Positions 1 to 8,278 of a stretch of DNA of 64,000 nucleotides are shown here, piece after piece. The DNA is from Corynebacterium sp. p3-SID1241. GTDB lineage: Bacteria; Actinomycetota; Actinomycetes; Mycobacteriales; Mycobacteriaceae. The translations under genes and the position numbers were made by a program. Numbering within the stretch: the first letter of the stretch is position 1; each line of letters opens with the position of its first letter. Below the pieces are notes generated by a model, which made no database searches, was not told where the DNA came from, and saw only the letters and a program-made list of their open reading frames with translations. Where the stretch lies: the NCBI GenBank assembly GCA_025144025.1, contig JALXWS010000004.1, positions 124,001 to 188,000 of the forward strand, written 5' to 3'.

Positions 1-1215
1 TTCTTTGTACTTCTTGGTGGAGATGAACTTGTAGATGTACTCGAAGCGGGAGTCATCGCCGGAGTAGCACACGACGGTGCCATCGGATGCGATGTGGATG
101 TTGCCGGCCTCGTGCTTGAAGCGACCCAGCGCGGTGTGCTTGACCGGGGTGGACTTCGGGTCCAGCGGGTTGATTTCTACGATCCAGCCAAAGCGGTTCG
201 GCTCGTTCGGCTCCTTGGAGACGTCGAAGCGCTTATCAAAGCGCTCCCACTTGCGCTGGGACTCGCCGTCTTCCATGCCGAAGCGCTCCAGGGACTCCTG
301 CGCCTTCTTGTCATCCAGGTTGGCGTGAGCGAAGTACTGGTCAAAGTTCTCTTCGCCAGAGAGCATGGTATTCCACGGAGTGATGCCGCCGGAGCAGTTA
401 TTCAGGGTGCCCTTGACCTTCTTGCCGGTCTTATCGGCGGAGGTCTTGACGTAATCGGAGCCGGCAGCTGGGCCCACCAGGGTGAATTCGGTGGTGGCGG
501 TGATGCGGCGGTTTAGCGGGCCGAACTCGCGCTTGAGCTCGCCGGTCTTGCCAACCTTAGATACCTCCACGATGGAGTGGCCGTGGCCAGCCCAGCCGAT
601 CTTGGCCTGCTCCTCGGTCGGGTTATCCGCATCGTAGTTGGGGAACATCTGCGGCTCGGTGGTGTACTCGTGGGAGCAGACGTAGATAAGGCGATTGTCA
701 TCGTCCGGGTGCTCAATAAGGCCCGCAAAGTCATTGTTGAAGCCGAACTGCTTCTCAGCTGCCTCGGCGGTCTGGTTCTTGTCATCGAATTCCGGCGCGT
801 CCTCAAACAGCGGGTCGCCCCAGGCAATGAGGACGGACTGCTCGTAGCCATCCGGGATGACCACTTCGTCCTTCTCGTTTGGCTGTACTGGGTCGAACTT
901 CATGCCCTCTGCGGAGGTGAGCTCAACGTTCGCCTCAGAGGTTTTGCCGGCCTTGCCCTCGGAGGAAGAAGCCTCATTAGACGCATCATCCGGGTTGGAG
1001 CAGGCCGCCAAAGCAGCGCCGCCGCCAACGGTTACGACGGACAGGCTGCCCGCACGCAGCGCGGTACGGCGGGAGAACTGGTCAGCAAAGTACGGGTTAT
1101 CGGACTTGTTCTCGCACTCTCCAAAGCAAGCATTACCGCACTTGTAGGTGCAGGTCAGGCTGGAACGAGAGGATGCAAAGAGACTAGAGAGAAGGTTGCG
1201 GCCTTTAAGCGCCAT
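1..1215 (-). CDS. PhoX-family (DUF839) phosphatase, Tat-exported, 3' end beyond window
   Basis: The first 405 codons are present and the gene runs off the left edge. The N-terminus carries a cysteine-rich stretch (C22, C26, C30, C34), then a twin-arginine motif SRRTALR at about residues 48-54, a hydrophobic stretch and a lipobox-like ALAAC ending at C72, so Tat export with possible lipidation. Downstream are blocks typical of PhoX/DUF839 proteins, such as GHGHSIVEV, NCSGGITPWNT and GRFKHEAGNI. PhoX proteins are alkaline phosphatases acting outside the membrane; substrate here is inferred from family. The ATG at 1215-1213 follows a weak SD. A TATATA box lies at about 1264-1272 on this strand, with TTCAC/GTCAC repeats further upstream. 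Family call firm, exact substrate not. Confidence 0.85.
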   Translation of the reverse strand, partial: MALKGRNLLSSLFASSRSSLTCTYKCGNACFGECENKSDNPYFADQFSRRTALRAGSLSVVTVGGGAALAACSNPDDASNEASSSEGKAGKTSEANVELTSAEGMKFDPVQPNEKDEVVIPDGYEQSVLIAWGDPLFEDAPEFDDKNQTAEAAEKQFGFNNDFAGLIEHPDDDNRLIYVCSHEYTTEPQMFPNYDADNPTEEQAKIGWAGHGHSIVEVSKVGKTGELKREFGPLNRRITATTEFTLVGPAAGSDYVKTSADKTGKKVKGTLNNCSGGITPWNTMLSGEENFDQYFAHANLDDKKAQESLERFGMEDGESQRKWERFDKRFDVSKEPNEPNRFGWIVEINPLDPKSTPVKHTALGRFKHEAGNIHIASDGTVVCYSGDDSRFEYIYKFISTKKYKE

Positions 1216-1261
1216 TATTACTGCTCCAAAAGGGTCGAAAATATTGTTTACACACGGGGAC

Positions 1262-1323
1262 AACCATATATATAAGGAGATCTCAGTAACTGTGCGTTGA
1301 CCCCGAGGTGACAGTGAAGTGAA
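1262..1323 (-). promoter_or_regulatory. promoter of the PhoX-type gene with Pho-box-like repeats
   Basis: On the minus strand the stretch 1323-1307 reads TTCACTTCACTGTCACC, with TTCAC and GTCAC units 11 nt apart, followed about 35-45 nt later by a TATATA -10-like sequence near 1264-1272. The spacing would suit an activator such as PhoR. The actinobacterial PhoP/PhoR box is known as degenerate 11-nt direct repeats; the assignment here is inference. Confidence 0.3.
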
Positions 1324-1390
1324 TTATGCGTAAATCTTTTCCGGGGTGAGGGTGGCGTGGGCTAAATCGCGTGCTGCGGTGAGGATCGAC

Positions 1391-1396
1391 TACCCT
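1391..1396 (+). promoter_or_regulatory. -10 box of lysS (leaderless)
   Basis: TACCCT ends 8 nt before the GTG at 1405 and no Shine-Dalgarno is visible, so transcription probably starts at or next to the start codon. Confidence 0.45.
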
Positions 1397-1404
1397 AGGC
1401 TAAC

Positions 1405-2985
1405 GTGAGCGAGCAGAAGAATAATGAAGTAAACGATGTCCCTGAGCAGCTACGCATCCGCCGCGAAAAGCGCGATCGCCTGCTGGAATCCGGCGTAGAG
1501 GCCTACCCGGTCACCGTTGAGCGCACCATCTCTTTGAAGGATTTGCGCCACGATTTCCGCGTGGTGGCCGAGGGCGAAGAGCCGGGCACGGAAGAAGGCG
1601 TGACCTACCTGGCCCCAGGCGAGGAAACCGAGGTAACCCACGCCATTGCCGGCCGCCTTATCTTTATGCGCAATACCGGCAAGCTGTGCTTTGCCACCCT
1701 GCAGGATGGCGATGGCACCCAGGTGCAGGCCATGCTTTCCCTAGCGGAGGTGGGCAAAGAGCGCCTCGACGCTTGGAAGGCCGATGTTGACTTGGGCGAT
1801 TTCATCTCCGTGCGCGGCCGCGTAATTTCCTCCCGCCGCGGTGAGCTGTCCATCATGGTTTCCGAATGGACCATGGCTGCTAAATCTCTGCGCCCGCTGC
1901 CGGTGTCCTTTGCCGATATGGCAGAAGATACCCGTGTGCGCCAGCGCTATAACGACCTCATTATCCGCGAAGAGGCCCGCAAGAACGCCATGATCCGCGT
2001 GAAGGTCATGCGCGCGCTGCGTAACTACCTAGAAAGCCAGGACTTCGTTGAAATCGAGACCCCGATGCTGCAGACCCTGCACGGTGGCGCGGCCGCTCGC
2101 CCGTTTATCACCCACTCCAATGCGCTAGATATTGACCTCTACCTGCGCATCGCCCCAGAGCTGTACTTGAAGCGCGCCGTTGTCGGTGGCATTGACCGCG
2201 TCTTTGAAATCAACCGTAACTTCCGCAACGAGGGTGTGGACCGTTCCCACTCGCCGGAGTTTGCCATGCTCGAGACCTACGCTGCATGGGGCGACTACGA
2301 CGATTGTGCCCGCATGACGCGCGAGTCCATCCAGGCCGTAGCGCGCGACGTCTTTGGCTCCACCACCGTCACCTTGTCGGATGGCACCGAGTTCGATTTC
2401 GGCGGCGAAGAGTGGCCCGAAATCGAGATGTATCCCTCCCTCAATGAGGCCCTACAACGCAAGTTTCCGGGCCAGCCGGAGGTCACCATCGATACCGACA
2501 TCGATACGCTCAAGGGCATTGCCGATGTCATCGGTCTCGACGTCCCGAAGGACGGCGGCTGGGGCCACGGCAAGCTAGTGGAGGAAATCTGGGAGGTCCT
2601 GTGCGAGGACCAGCTGGAAGGCCCCATCTTTGTCAAGAACTTCCCAGTTGAGACCTCCCCGTTGACTCGTCAGCATCGCTCCGAGCCGGGCGTGACCGAG
2701 AAGTGGGACCTCTACGTGCGCGGCTTCGAGCTGGCAACCGGCTACTCAGAGCTGGTGGACCCGGTTATCCAGCGCGAGCGCTTTGAGGATCAGGCCCGCC
2801 TGGCCGCCGGTGGCGATGACGAGGCCATGGTGCTGGATGAAGACTTCCTTGCCGCAATGGAGCAGGGCATGCCTCCTACAGCTGGCACCGGCATGGGCAT
2901 GGACCGCCTGTTGATGGCCCTAACCGGCTTGGGCATCCGCGAAACCGTGCTCTTCCCGCTCGTGAAGCCAGAGCGTGACAACTAG
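1405..2985 (+). CDS. lysS: lysyl-tRNA synthetase, class II
   Basis: Charges tRNA-Lys with lysine in the cytoplasm. The 526-residue protein is full length for class II LysRS: N-terminal OB-fold anticodon-binding domain (about residues 75-165), motif 1 region near 205-220, motif 2 [14 protein letters not shown] near 273, and motif 3 [13 protein letters not shown] near 495-507. GTG start without SD, preceded by TACCCT, fits a leaderless transcript. Its stop overlaps the stop of the convergent TetR gene, and a hairpin with a T-run lies just past it. A second, decayed copy of its last third lies at 4592-5103; this upstream copy is the intact, functional one. Confidence 0.96.
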   Translation: MSEQKNNEVNDVPEQLRIRREKRDRLLESGVEAYPVTVERTISLKDLRHDFRVVAEGEEPGTEEGVTYLAPGEETEVTHAIAGRLIFMRNTGKLCFATLQDGDGTQVQAMLSLAEVGKERLDAWKADVDLGDFISVRGRVISSRRGELSIMVSEWTMAAKSLRPLPVSFADMAEDTRVRQRYNDLIIREEARKNAMIRVKVMRALRNYLESQDFVEIETPMLQTLHGGAAARPFITHSNALDIDLYLRIAPELYLKRAVVGGIDRVFEINRNFRNEGVDRSHSPEFAMLETYAAWGDYDDCARMTRESIQAVARDVFGSTTVTLSDGTEFDFGGEEWPEIEMYPSLNEALQRKFPGQPEVTIDTDIDTLKGIADVIGLDVPKDGGWGHGKLVEEIWEVLCEDQLEGPIFVKNFPVETSPLTRQHRSEPGVTEKWDLYVRGFELATGYSELVDPVIQRERFEDQARLAAGGDDEAMVLDEDFLAAMEQGMPPTAGTGMGMDRLLMALTGLGIRETVLFPLVKPERDN

Positions 2986-3548
2986 CTCAGGATTATTAGG
3001 CGCAGACCACTTTCGAGGTCTGCGTCTATTTTTTGGGTTGCGGGGGCATTGAGGTAATCCACCGTGAGGCCGTTGACTAATGCTGTGGTCAATCGTGCTG
3101 CCTGGGTGGAGTCGAGATTATCGGCGAGGCGGCCGGCGCGCGCTACCTGTTCATAGAAGGCGGTGAGGCGGGCCTGGAAGGTGCGCAGCTCGTCCATATA
3201 CATGTCGGTTAGGGAGGGTCGAGTGGAGGATGCAGCGCCGAAGATGATCCACGCTGCGGCGTCGATGCGTTGATCGGGGCCGATGGGGAGCAGTTCGCGG
3301 AGCCGGCTTGCCAGGGCGGGGAGGAGGTCTTGCTTGTTGGTTAGTGCTGCGACGCGCCTGACTTGGCGGTCGATGGAGTGACGGAAGGCTTTCGCCAGCA
3401 ATTCATCACGAGTGCCCATGTGATATTGCACGGTTCGCGGGGCGACGTTGATCGTTTTGGCGACGGTGCGGATGCTGACTACGTCGAGGCCCTGGCTGAC
3501 GATGATCCGCAAGGTTGCGTCTGCGATCTGTTCGGGCGAGATTGCCAC
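2982..3548 (-). CDS. TetR-family transcriptional regulator
   Basis: 188 residues with the N-terminal helix-turn-helix of TetR regulators (about residues 20-45, [20 protein letters not shown]) and an all-helical ligand-binding C-terminus. The GTG at 3548 has a good SD (AAGGAG, 6 nt away). It is divergent from the GAP-family membrane protein gene, and the 106-bp intergenic region contains a perfect 8-4-8 inverted repeat at 3604-3623, the expected architecture for autoregulation and control of the neighbour. Ligand unknown. Its last codons form the stem of a hairpin that also serves as the lysS terminator. Confidence 0.9.
   Translation of the reverse strand: MAISPEQIADATLRIIVSQGLDVVSIRTVAKTINVAPRTVQYHMGTRDELLAKAFRHSIDRQVRRVAALTNKQDLLPALASRLRELLPIGPDQRIDAAAWIIFGAASSTRPSLTDMYMDELRTFQARLTAFYEQVARAGRLADNLDSTQAARLTTALVNGLTVDYLNAPATQKIDADLESGLRLIILS
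3001..3033 (+). terminator. rho-independent terminator of lysS inside the TetR gene
   Basis: CGCAGACC at 3001-3008 pairs with GGTCTGCG at 3017-3024, followed by TCTATTTTTT. The stem lies within the last codons of the convergent TetR gene. Confidence 0.75.
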
Positions 3549-3603
3549 AGCAGGCTCCTTTCAACTTTTCTTACAGCATAACGGTTGCGGTTAAGCCAAC
3601 CTC

Positions 3604-3623
3604 TGTTATACGTTTGTATAACA
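3604..3623. promoter_or_regulatory. operator for the divergent TetR regulator
   Basis: TGTTATAC and GTATAACA are perfect inverted 8-bp arms around a GTTT spacer. The palindrome lies between the divergent TetR and GAP-family genes and overlaps TATAAC promoter-like hexamers. The size and position are typical of TetR-family operators; binding is inferred. Confidence 0.75.
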
Positions 3624-3654
3624 TGTTGGTGCTGCTCACGAACTTAGGAAGCCC

Positions 3655-4335
3655 ATGAACTCCATTCTTCCCCTGATCGGCCTGGCGCTGCTTGATAGCT
3701 TGAGTGTGGGAGCCATCGTGGTGCCCATTGGCCTATTGCTGACCTGGGGATCCATGCGCAAGGGGGCTTACGCCACCTACCTGGCCACCGTCGCCACGGT
3801 CTATTTCGCGCTGGGGCTGATGCTGCTCGGAGGGACGCAACTATTCTTCGGATTTTTCGCGGAACTGAACCAACAAAAATGGTTCAGCGTGGCGAAGATA
3901 GGGGCCGGTTCGCTGTTGGCCGCCTATGGAATCTTGAGCCCCACGCCGAAAAAGAAAACCGCAGAGGACGATGCCCGCGTTTCGCGGAAGCGAGGATTCG
4001 GGCCACTCGCGATGGTTGGATTGGGTTTGGCCGTCAGCTTTGCCGAAGCGGCCACGATGGTTCCCTATTTGGCGGCGATCTCGATTGTGCAAGCGATGCA
4101 GCTGCCGGGAGCGGGGCAGGCCGGTGTGCTTGCGGGCTACTGCGTGGTCATGATCATTCCGGCAATAGTGGTGGGAGTGCTGGCGGGGGCGTACGGCGAG
4201 AAGCTCTTTCCCCGTCTGCAAAGGATCGCCCATCGCTTGGAGTATGAAACAAAGGTCACGCTGCTCTGGGTTGCCGCCATTGTGGGTATTTATCTGATTG
4301 TTCAGGGGTGGGGTGAGCTTGGGCACGACTTCTAG
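3655..4335 (+). CDS. GAP-family (SfLAP-like) membrane protein
   Basis: 226 residues with about six hydrophobic segments (near 5-30, 40-65, 75-95, 115-140, 145-175, 195-220) separated by a basic loop with KKKTAEDD. It resembles the actinobacterial GAP/SfLAP family, named for mycobacterial proteins linked to transport of glycolipids to the surface (Gap, Sap); that role is known for a few members only and the substrate here is unknown. ATG at 3655 has an AGGA SD 5 nt upstream. It is divergent from a TetR gene with an operator between them, so probably induced by the TetR ligand. The stop codon lies inside a 21-bp perfect hairpin. Confidence 0.7.
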   Translation: MNSILPLIGLALLDSLSVGAIVVPIGLLLTWGSMRKGAYATYLATVATVYFALGLMLLGGTQLFFGFFAELNQQKWFSVAKIGAGSLLAAYGILSPTPKKKTAEDDARVSRKRGFGPLAMVGLGLAVSFAEAATMVPYLAAISIVQAMQLPGAGQAGVLAGYCVVMIIPAIVVGVLAGAYGEKLFPRLQRIAHRLEYETKVTLLWVAAIVGIYLIVQGWGELGHDF

Positions 4336-4371
4336 CGCTAAAGCCACCAAGGCTTTAGCGCTAGAAGTCGT
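4325..4371 (+). terminator. 21-bp perfect hairpin at the 3' end of the GAP-family gene
   Basis: Arms 4325-4345 and 4351-4371 are perfectly complementary with a 5-nt loop ACCAA. The stop codon TAG (4333-4335) lies in the left arm. Only a short T-run (GATTTT) follows, about 5 nt after the stem, so it may act as terminator or RNA-stabilising hairpin. Confidence 0.6.
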
Positions 4372-4379
4372 TGGTGATT

Positions 4380-4601
4380 TTAGAGGACAATGCCCCAGGG
4401 TGGGGACCAGGCGGTTTTGCCGCCTACTCTGTCTATTCGGCCGCGCCTGCTGGGTTTGGTCGGGTCGTCGTTGTTGGCCCCGGTGTGGTGCCGACAGAGG
4501 GGTGACCAGGTTTTCCGGATTCGTGAATCCTCCGTGTTTCCAGGCGTGGATGTGGTGGATCTCTGATTCCTCGGCGGATTTGTTGCACCCCGGCCAGCTG
4601 G
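4380..4601 (-). pseudogene. C-terminal remnant of a DUF222/HNH-type nuclease
   Basis: On the minus strand, about 70 codons of the HNH end are recognisable: CNKSAEESEIHHIHAW, then KHGGFTNPENLVT, then after a frameshift RHHTGANNDDP and a terminal SPPWGIVL. The shift is an extra C in a C-run in the codons after NLVT. The N-terminal two thirds are gone; the fragment is cut where lysS-like sequence begins (about 4592-4601). It resembles the tail of the intact HNH protein at 25815-26825. Not functional as it stands. Confidence 0.8.
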
Positions 4602-5103
4602 AAGTGACCATCGACTCCACCGTTGAAGAGCTCCAGGAGATCGCCAAGGTCATTGGCCTGGACGTTCCCGCCCGGGGCGCCTGGGGCCACGGCAAGCTGG
4701 TCGAAGAGATCTGGGAGGTCCTGTGCGAGGACCAGCTGGAAGGCCCCTCTTTGTCAAGAACTTCTCAGTGGAGTCCTCCCCGCTCACCCGCCAGCATCGT
4801 TCCGAGCCGGGAGTGACCGAAAAGTGGGACTTGTACGTGCGCGGTTTCGAGCTGGCTACCGGCTATTCTGAGCTTGTCGATCCTGTTGTCCAGCGCGAGC
4901 GCTTTGAGGATCAAGCGCCCCTGGCCGCCGGCGGCGACGAGGAAGCCATGGTTTTGGACGAGGACTTCCTCGCCGCGATGGAGCAGGACATGCCACCTAC
5001 GACCGGCACCGGCATGGGCATGGACCGCCTGCTCATGGCCCTGACCGGCCTGGGCATCCGCGTGACCGTGCTCTTCCCGCTGGTAAAACCGGAACAGAAA
5101 TAA
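4592..5103 (+). pseudogene. decayed 3' third of a second lysS
   Basis: This stretch aligns end to end with 2470-2985 of the intact lysS, with roughly 85 percent identity by eye and mostly synonymous differences. One base is missing after 4747 relative to lysS (CCCCATCTTT became CCCCTCTTT), breaking the frame. Substitutions at conserved sites include DQARLA to DQAPLA, EQGMPP to EQDMPP and GIRETV to GIRVTV. The 5' two thirds are absent. It keeps its own strong terminator. Best read as the leftover of an older lysS displaced by a related copy, or a duplicated remnant. Confidence 0.85.
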
Positions 5104-5112
5104 CCGGCTGGC

Positions 5113-5141
5113 GCGCTCCTACCACGAGGGGAGCGCCTTTT
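5113..5141 (+). terminator. terminator after the lysS remnant
   Basis: GCGCTCC (5113-5119) pairs with GGAGCGC (5130-5136) and is followed by CTTTT. It sits directly after the remnant stop codon, where a real lysS terminator would be. Confidence 0.75.
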
Positions 5142-5156
5142 GCGTGCGCTGTCGGC

Positions 5157-6695
5157 CTAGTCGGCGCCGGTAGGAAGCGGCGCGGCGGAGGTATCGCTGC
5201 GCAGGCGCTTAATAATGTTCTCGGCCGAAATCAGGCACATTGGCACGCCGACGCCTGGCACGGTGGTGGCTCCTGCGTAATAGAGTCCATCGACCTTGCG
5301 CGAGGCATTACGCCCGCGCAAAAACGCCGATTGCCGCAGCGTGTGCGCGGGCCCAATAGAACCGGCCGACCAAGCATGGTAGCGCTCGGCAAAATCGGCA
5401 GGGCCGAGCGTGCGCTTGACGACGACCCTGTCTACCAAATCCGGCACCCCAGCCGTGGCTGCAATGTGGTTAAGGGCGGCGTCGGCAATCGCGGCAACGC
5501 GCTCGGATTCCTCTGCGTGGTAGGCATTGCCGAACCCGGGCGCCTCCGCGGCCGGCACCGGCACCAGAATGAAGAGGTTTTCGTGGCCCGCGGGCGCTAC
5601 GTTCGGGTCGGTGGCTGAGGTCTTGGACACGTAGATGGACTCCGAGGCCCCCAACGGCCGGGAAGGCTCCGGACCGGAATAGACGGCACGGAAATCCGGA
5701 TCCCAGTCCTCGCTAAAGAACAACGTATGGTGCGCTAGCTCGGGCAGCTCGCCTTTCACCCCGGCCAGAATGAGTACCGTGCCCAAGCCCGGATTGCGCC
5801 GGCCCCAGTAGCGCTCCGGGTAGGTGCGCAGCTGTGGTGGCAATAATTGGGTCTCGGTGTGGTGCAAGTCCGCCGCCGAGACCACAATATCGGCGTGGAT
5901 AGCGCCCTTATTCGTGCGCACACCCGTGACCTGACGATTGGCAACCTTAATGGAGGTCACCTCCTCGCCCAAGCGGAAGTTGGCGCCAAACTTCCGTGCC
6001 TGCCGGTAGATGGCCTGAACCACGGCGGCGAAGCCACCCTGCGGGTAGCGCACGCCCTCCACCAGGTCGGTGTGGCTCATCAAAGAATACAGTGCCGGTG
6101 CGGCGGCCGGCTCGGAGGACAAAAAGACCGCCGGGTAGCTTAAGATTTGGCGCAGGCGGGCATCAGAAAACGTTCGGCCCACGTACTGCTTTAGGTTTAC
6201 CGTCAGCAGAGCCATGAGGCGCGAAATCCGGGTGCGGATATCGCGGTGCACCAGGTTCAGCGGCGCGGAGAAGGTGGTGTAAAGGAAGTGCTTAAGCGCC
6301 ATCTCATAGGTATCGCTGGCCTGCGCTAAGTACGCGTGGACTTTCTCCCCCGCGCTGGGCTCCAGTGACTCGAAAAGCGCGGTGACTTCTTCGAGCCCGG
6401 AGCGCACGTCTACCGGCGCATCGCCATGAAAGACGCGGTAGGCAGGGGAGAGGTCCACTAGATCCAGCTCTGCCTCGGTGGAGGTGCCACACAGCGCAAA
6501 GAAGTGATCGAAAGCCTCGGGCATGAGGTACCACGACGGGCCGGTGTCCCACCGGAAGCCGGCTTCCTCGAAGCTGCCGGCACGCCCGCCTACCTCATCC
6601 AGCGAGTCCACGACGGTGACCTCGTAGCCCTCGCGGCCGAGCAAAGCGGCGGTGGCGAGGCCGGCGATGCCGGCTCCAATAACAACGGCGTGCAT
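5157..6695 (-). CDS. crtI: phytoene desaturase (CrtI type)
   Basis: FAD-dependent desaturase that converts 15-cis-phytoene stepwise toward lycopene or a less desaturated product. 512 residues, normal length. Dinucleotide-binding motif VVIGAGIAGLATAALL at residues 4-19, the family block DTGPSWYLMP near 50, and the C-terminal FAD/substrate signature YYAGATTVPGVGVPM near 475. ATG at 6695 has SD AAGGAG that overlaps the crtB stop, so translation is probably coupled to crtB. Acts at the membrane. The number of desaturation steps cannot be told from sequence. Confidence 0.92.
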   Translation of the reverse strand: MHAVVIGAGIAGLATAALLGREGYEVTVVDSLDEVGGRAGSFEEAGFRWDTGPSWYLMPEAFDHFFALCGTSTEAELDLVDLSPAYRVFHGDAPVDVRSGLEEVTALFESLEPSAGEKVHAYLAQASDTYEMALKHFLYTTFSAPLNLVHRDIRTRISRLMALLTVNLKQYVGRTFSDARLRQILSYPAVFLSSEPAAAPALYSLMSHTDLVEGVRYPQGGFAAVVQAIYRQARKFGANFRLGEEVTSIKVANRQVTGVRTNKGAIHADIVVSAADLHHTETQLLPPQLRTYPERYWGRRNPGLGTVLILAGVKGELPELAHHTLFFSEDWDPDFRAVYSGPEPSRPLGASESIYVSKTSATDPNVAPAGHENLFILVPVPAAEAPGFGNAYHAEESERVAAIADAALNHIAATAGVPDLVDRVVVKRTLGPADFAERYHAWSAGSIGPAHTLRQSAFLRGRNASRKVDGLYYAGATTVPGVGVPMCLISAENIIKRLRSDTSAAPLPTGAD

Positions 6696-6705
6696 GTTGT
6701 TCTCC

Positions 6706-7581
6706 TTAATCTCCGGCTAGGGGCGGGGTCAGGTTGCTGTGGCCGCGACGGCGCACCGCGCGGGCCGCGAGCCAAGCCTTGGTATGGTCCGGCACGGATA
6801 CTCGCGTGGTGGCAAGTACCGTAGCCGGAGTGGCGGCGAGGCGATTGGTGAGCTCAGCAAAGATATCCGCCGCCGCGCTCACACCGACCCGCGCGGAAGC
6901 CGGGAGCACGTCGATGGTGAGCGCGGCGGTGGCGAGCTCCTGGCGGATCTCTGCGATGAGCGCGGACTTGGTGGCCTCATCAATCCGTCCCGATGGGGCC
7001 TGCTGAAAATAGGTTCGGCCCAAAGTGGAGCTATCCTCACCCAGGTCACGCAGGAAATTAATCTTTTGAAAGGCTGACCCTAGAGCGCGGGCACCGCGCT
7101 CCATCGCGGCGCGGTCGGCGGGGGAGACGTCCTCTTCGGCCAAGAAAATTTGCAGGCACAATAACCCAATGACTTCCGCTGAGCCGTAGATATAGTCCTG
7201 CAATTCCGATGGGGAGTACTCGCGCTGGGTGAGATCTGCACGCATGGAGTTAAAGAAGGCAGCAAGGTACTCGCGGTGGAAGCCGCAGCGGCGAGCAGTG
7301 ATGGCATAAGCGTGCACTATCGGGTCGGTGTGCAGTCGCCGTTGCGGTGCGGCCAGGATGGTCTTTTCGTAGGCATCCAGCGCGGCGGCGGGGTCGGTGT
7401 GGGCTTGCGCTGCGGCGCCGTCGACAAGCTCGTCTGCAATGCGCACCACCGCATACAGGTGGCGGATATCAGCGCGCACCCGCCCACGCAAAAGCCGCGT
7501 GGCCAGGGAGAAGCTGGTAGAGTACTGCCCCATAACCTGCGCGGCCGCGCGGGAGGCCGCTTGGTCATAGCGAGTCAACAT
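6706..7581 (-). CDS. crtB: phytoene synthase (CrtB type)
   Basis: Condenses two geranylgeranyl-PP into phytoene. 291 residues with the two aspartate-rich motifs of squalene/phytoene synthases, DELVD near 55-59 and DLGED near 182-186, plus the N-terminal YSTSFSLATRLL block. I start at ATG 7581 rather than further upstream: TACGTT at 7594-7589 ends 7 nt before it (leaderless), it avoids overlap with the upstream gene, and it matches family N-termini. crtI follows after 10 nt. No geranylgeranyl-PP synthase gene (crtE) is in this cluster. Confidence 0.92.
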   Translation of the reverse strand: MLTRYDQAASRAAAQVMGQYSTSFSLATRLLRGRVRADIRHLYAVVRIADELVDGAAAQAHTDPAAALDAYEKTILAAPQRRLHTDPIVHAYAITARRCGFHREYLAAFFNSMRADLTQREYSPSELQDYIYGSAEVIGLLCLQIFLAEEDVSPADRAAMERGARALGSAFQKINFLRDLGEDSSTLGRTYFQQAPSGRIDEATKSALIAEIRQELATAALTIDVLPASARVGVSAAADIFAELTNRLAATPATVLATTRVSVPDHTKAWLAARAVRRRGHSNLTPPLAGD

Positions 7582-7616
7582 ATCTGTCAACGTAGCACGT
7601 GCTGAGCGGAGGGCTT

Positions 7617-8192
7617 CTAGGGACGCTGGCTTCTTAGCATTCGAACTCTTGATTGCTCGAGTATCCAGGAGGCCGCTTCCGGGGAGATCCAGGAACAAAC
7701 TTTGTGAAGTGCTGTTGATATGTTGTCCAATTCCTTCTCTTCCATGCCGCGGCAGTCCCTAATGATGGGTTCATGGTGGGCTGCCCTGTTTCGAAAGGTG
7801 TAAATGATTTGTACTTGAGCCTCGAAATCCTTTCGGGAAACCCGTGAGGAAAAGGTGGAGTGAAGGCATGGCCATATCGTCGTCTGATAAGTCGTGGTCA
7901 ACAGGTATCGCCAGAAATCAAAATTTAATTCTGCGATTACCTTTCCGGTGTTCCGATTCTTATTGAAATTGGTGCGTCTCTGGGCTTTTGTTATTGCTTT
8001 CTTGGATTGGGAAGTGAAAGGAATTTTTGGGGAGTCAAACCACTCGGGGCCGTACTTGGCCGAGAGTGCTGTGTCTATGTGGTTCCTCAGAAGTACCTCA
8101 GCGTGCTGAATATCTTCTAGGAATGCCTTCGAGACGCGGGTGTTCCATAGATAAAGAGCCGCCGGGTCAGGATGATCGAGAAACCTTTTCAT
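7617..8192 (-). CDS. Abi-family protein with HEPN RNase-like motif
   Basis: 191 residues. The N-terminal block LYLWNTRVSKAFLEDIQHAEVLLRN is split here for length (LYLWNTRVS, then FLEDIQHAEVLLRN) and is typical of small actinobacterial Abi-like proteins. FRNRAAHHEP near 130 gives the Rx4H motif of HEPN ribonuclease domains. Abi proteins of this class can mediate phage-triggered growth arrest; here that is inference. Lower GC than its neighbours suggests transfer. The family-like reading frame continues about 15 codons upstream of the ATG (WFSAPR) to a TAA at about 8240, with no usable start there, so the N-terminus may be truncated. Confidence 0.65.
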   Translation of the reverse strand: MKRFLDHPDPAALYLWNTRVSKAFLEDIQHAEVLLRNHIDTALSAKYGPEWFDSPKIPFTSQSKKAITKAQRRTNFNKNRNTGKVIAELNFDFWRYLLTTTYQTTIWPCLHSTFSSRVSRKDFEAQVQIIYTFRNRAAHHEPIIRDCRGMEEKELDNISTALHKVCSWISPEAASWILEQSRVRMLRSQRP

Positions 8193-8278
8193 TCTGGGAG
8201 CTGAAAACCATCCAATTAGCTGGCGTTGGGTAGCTGATTATGGCGTCATGGCTCCCATGGTAGTGTCGCATTTGAAAG

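Noticed and set aside
3841..4695. 284-codon minus-strand frame containing HNH-like residues
   Set aside because: Only its N-terminal part matches the HNH family; the rest crosses the frameshift and the GAP gene. Recorded as a pseudogene fragment instead.
3655..5103. Integrase-driven genomic island at lysS
   Set aside because: No integrase, transposase, clear direct repeats or tRNA target was found; the partial lysS copies are too diverged to be an att duplication.
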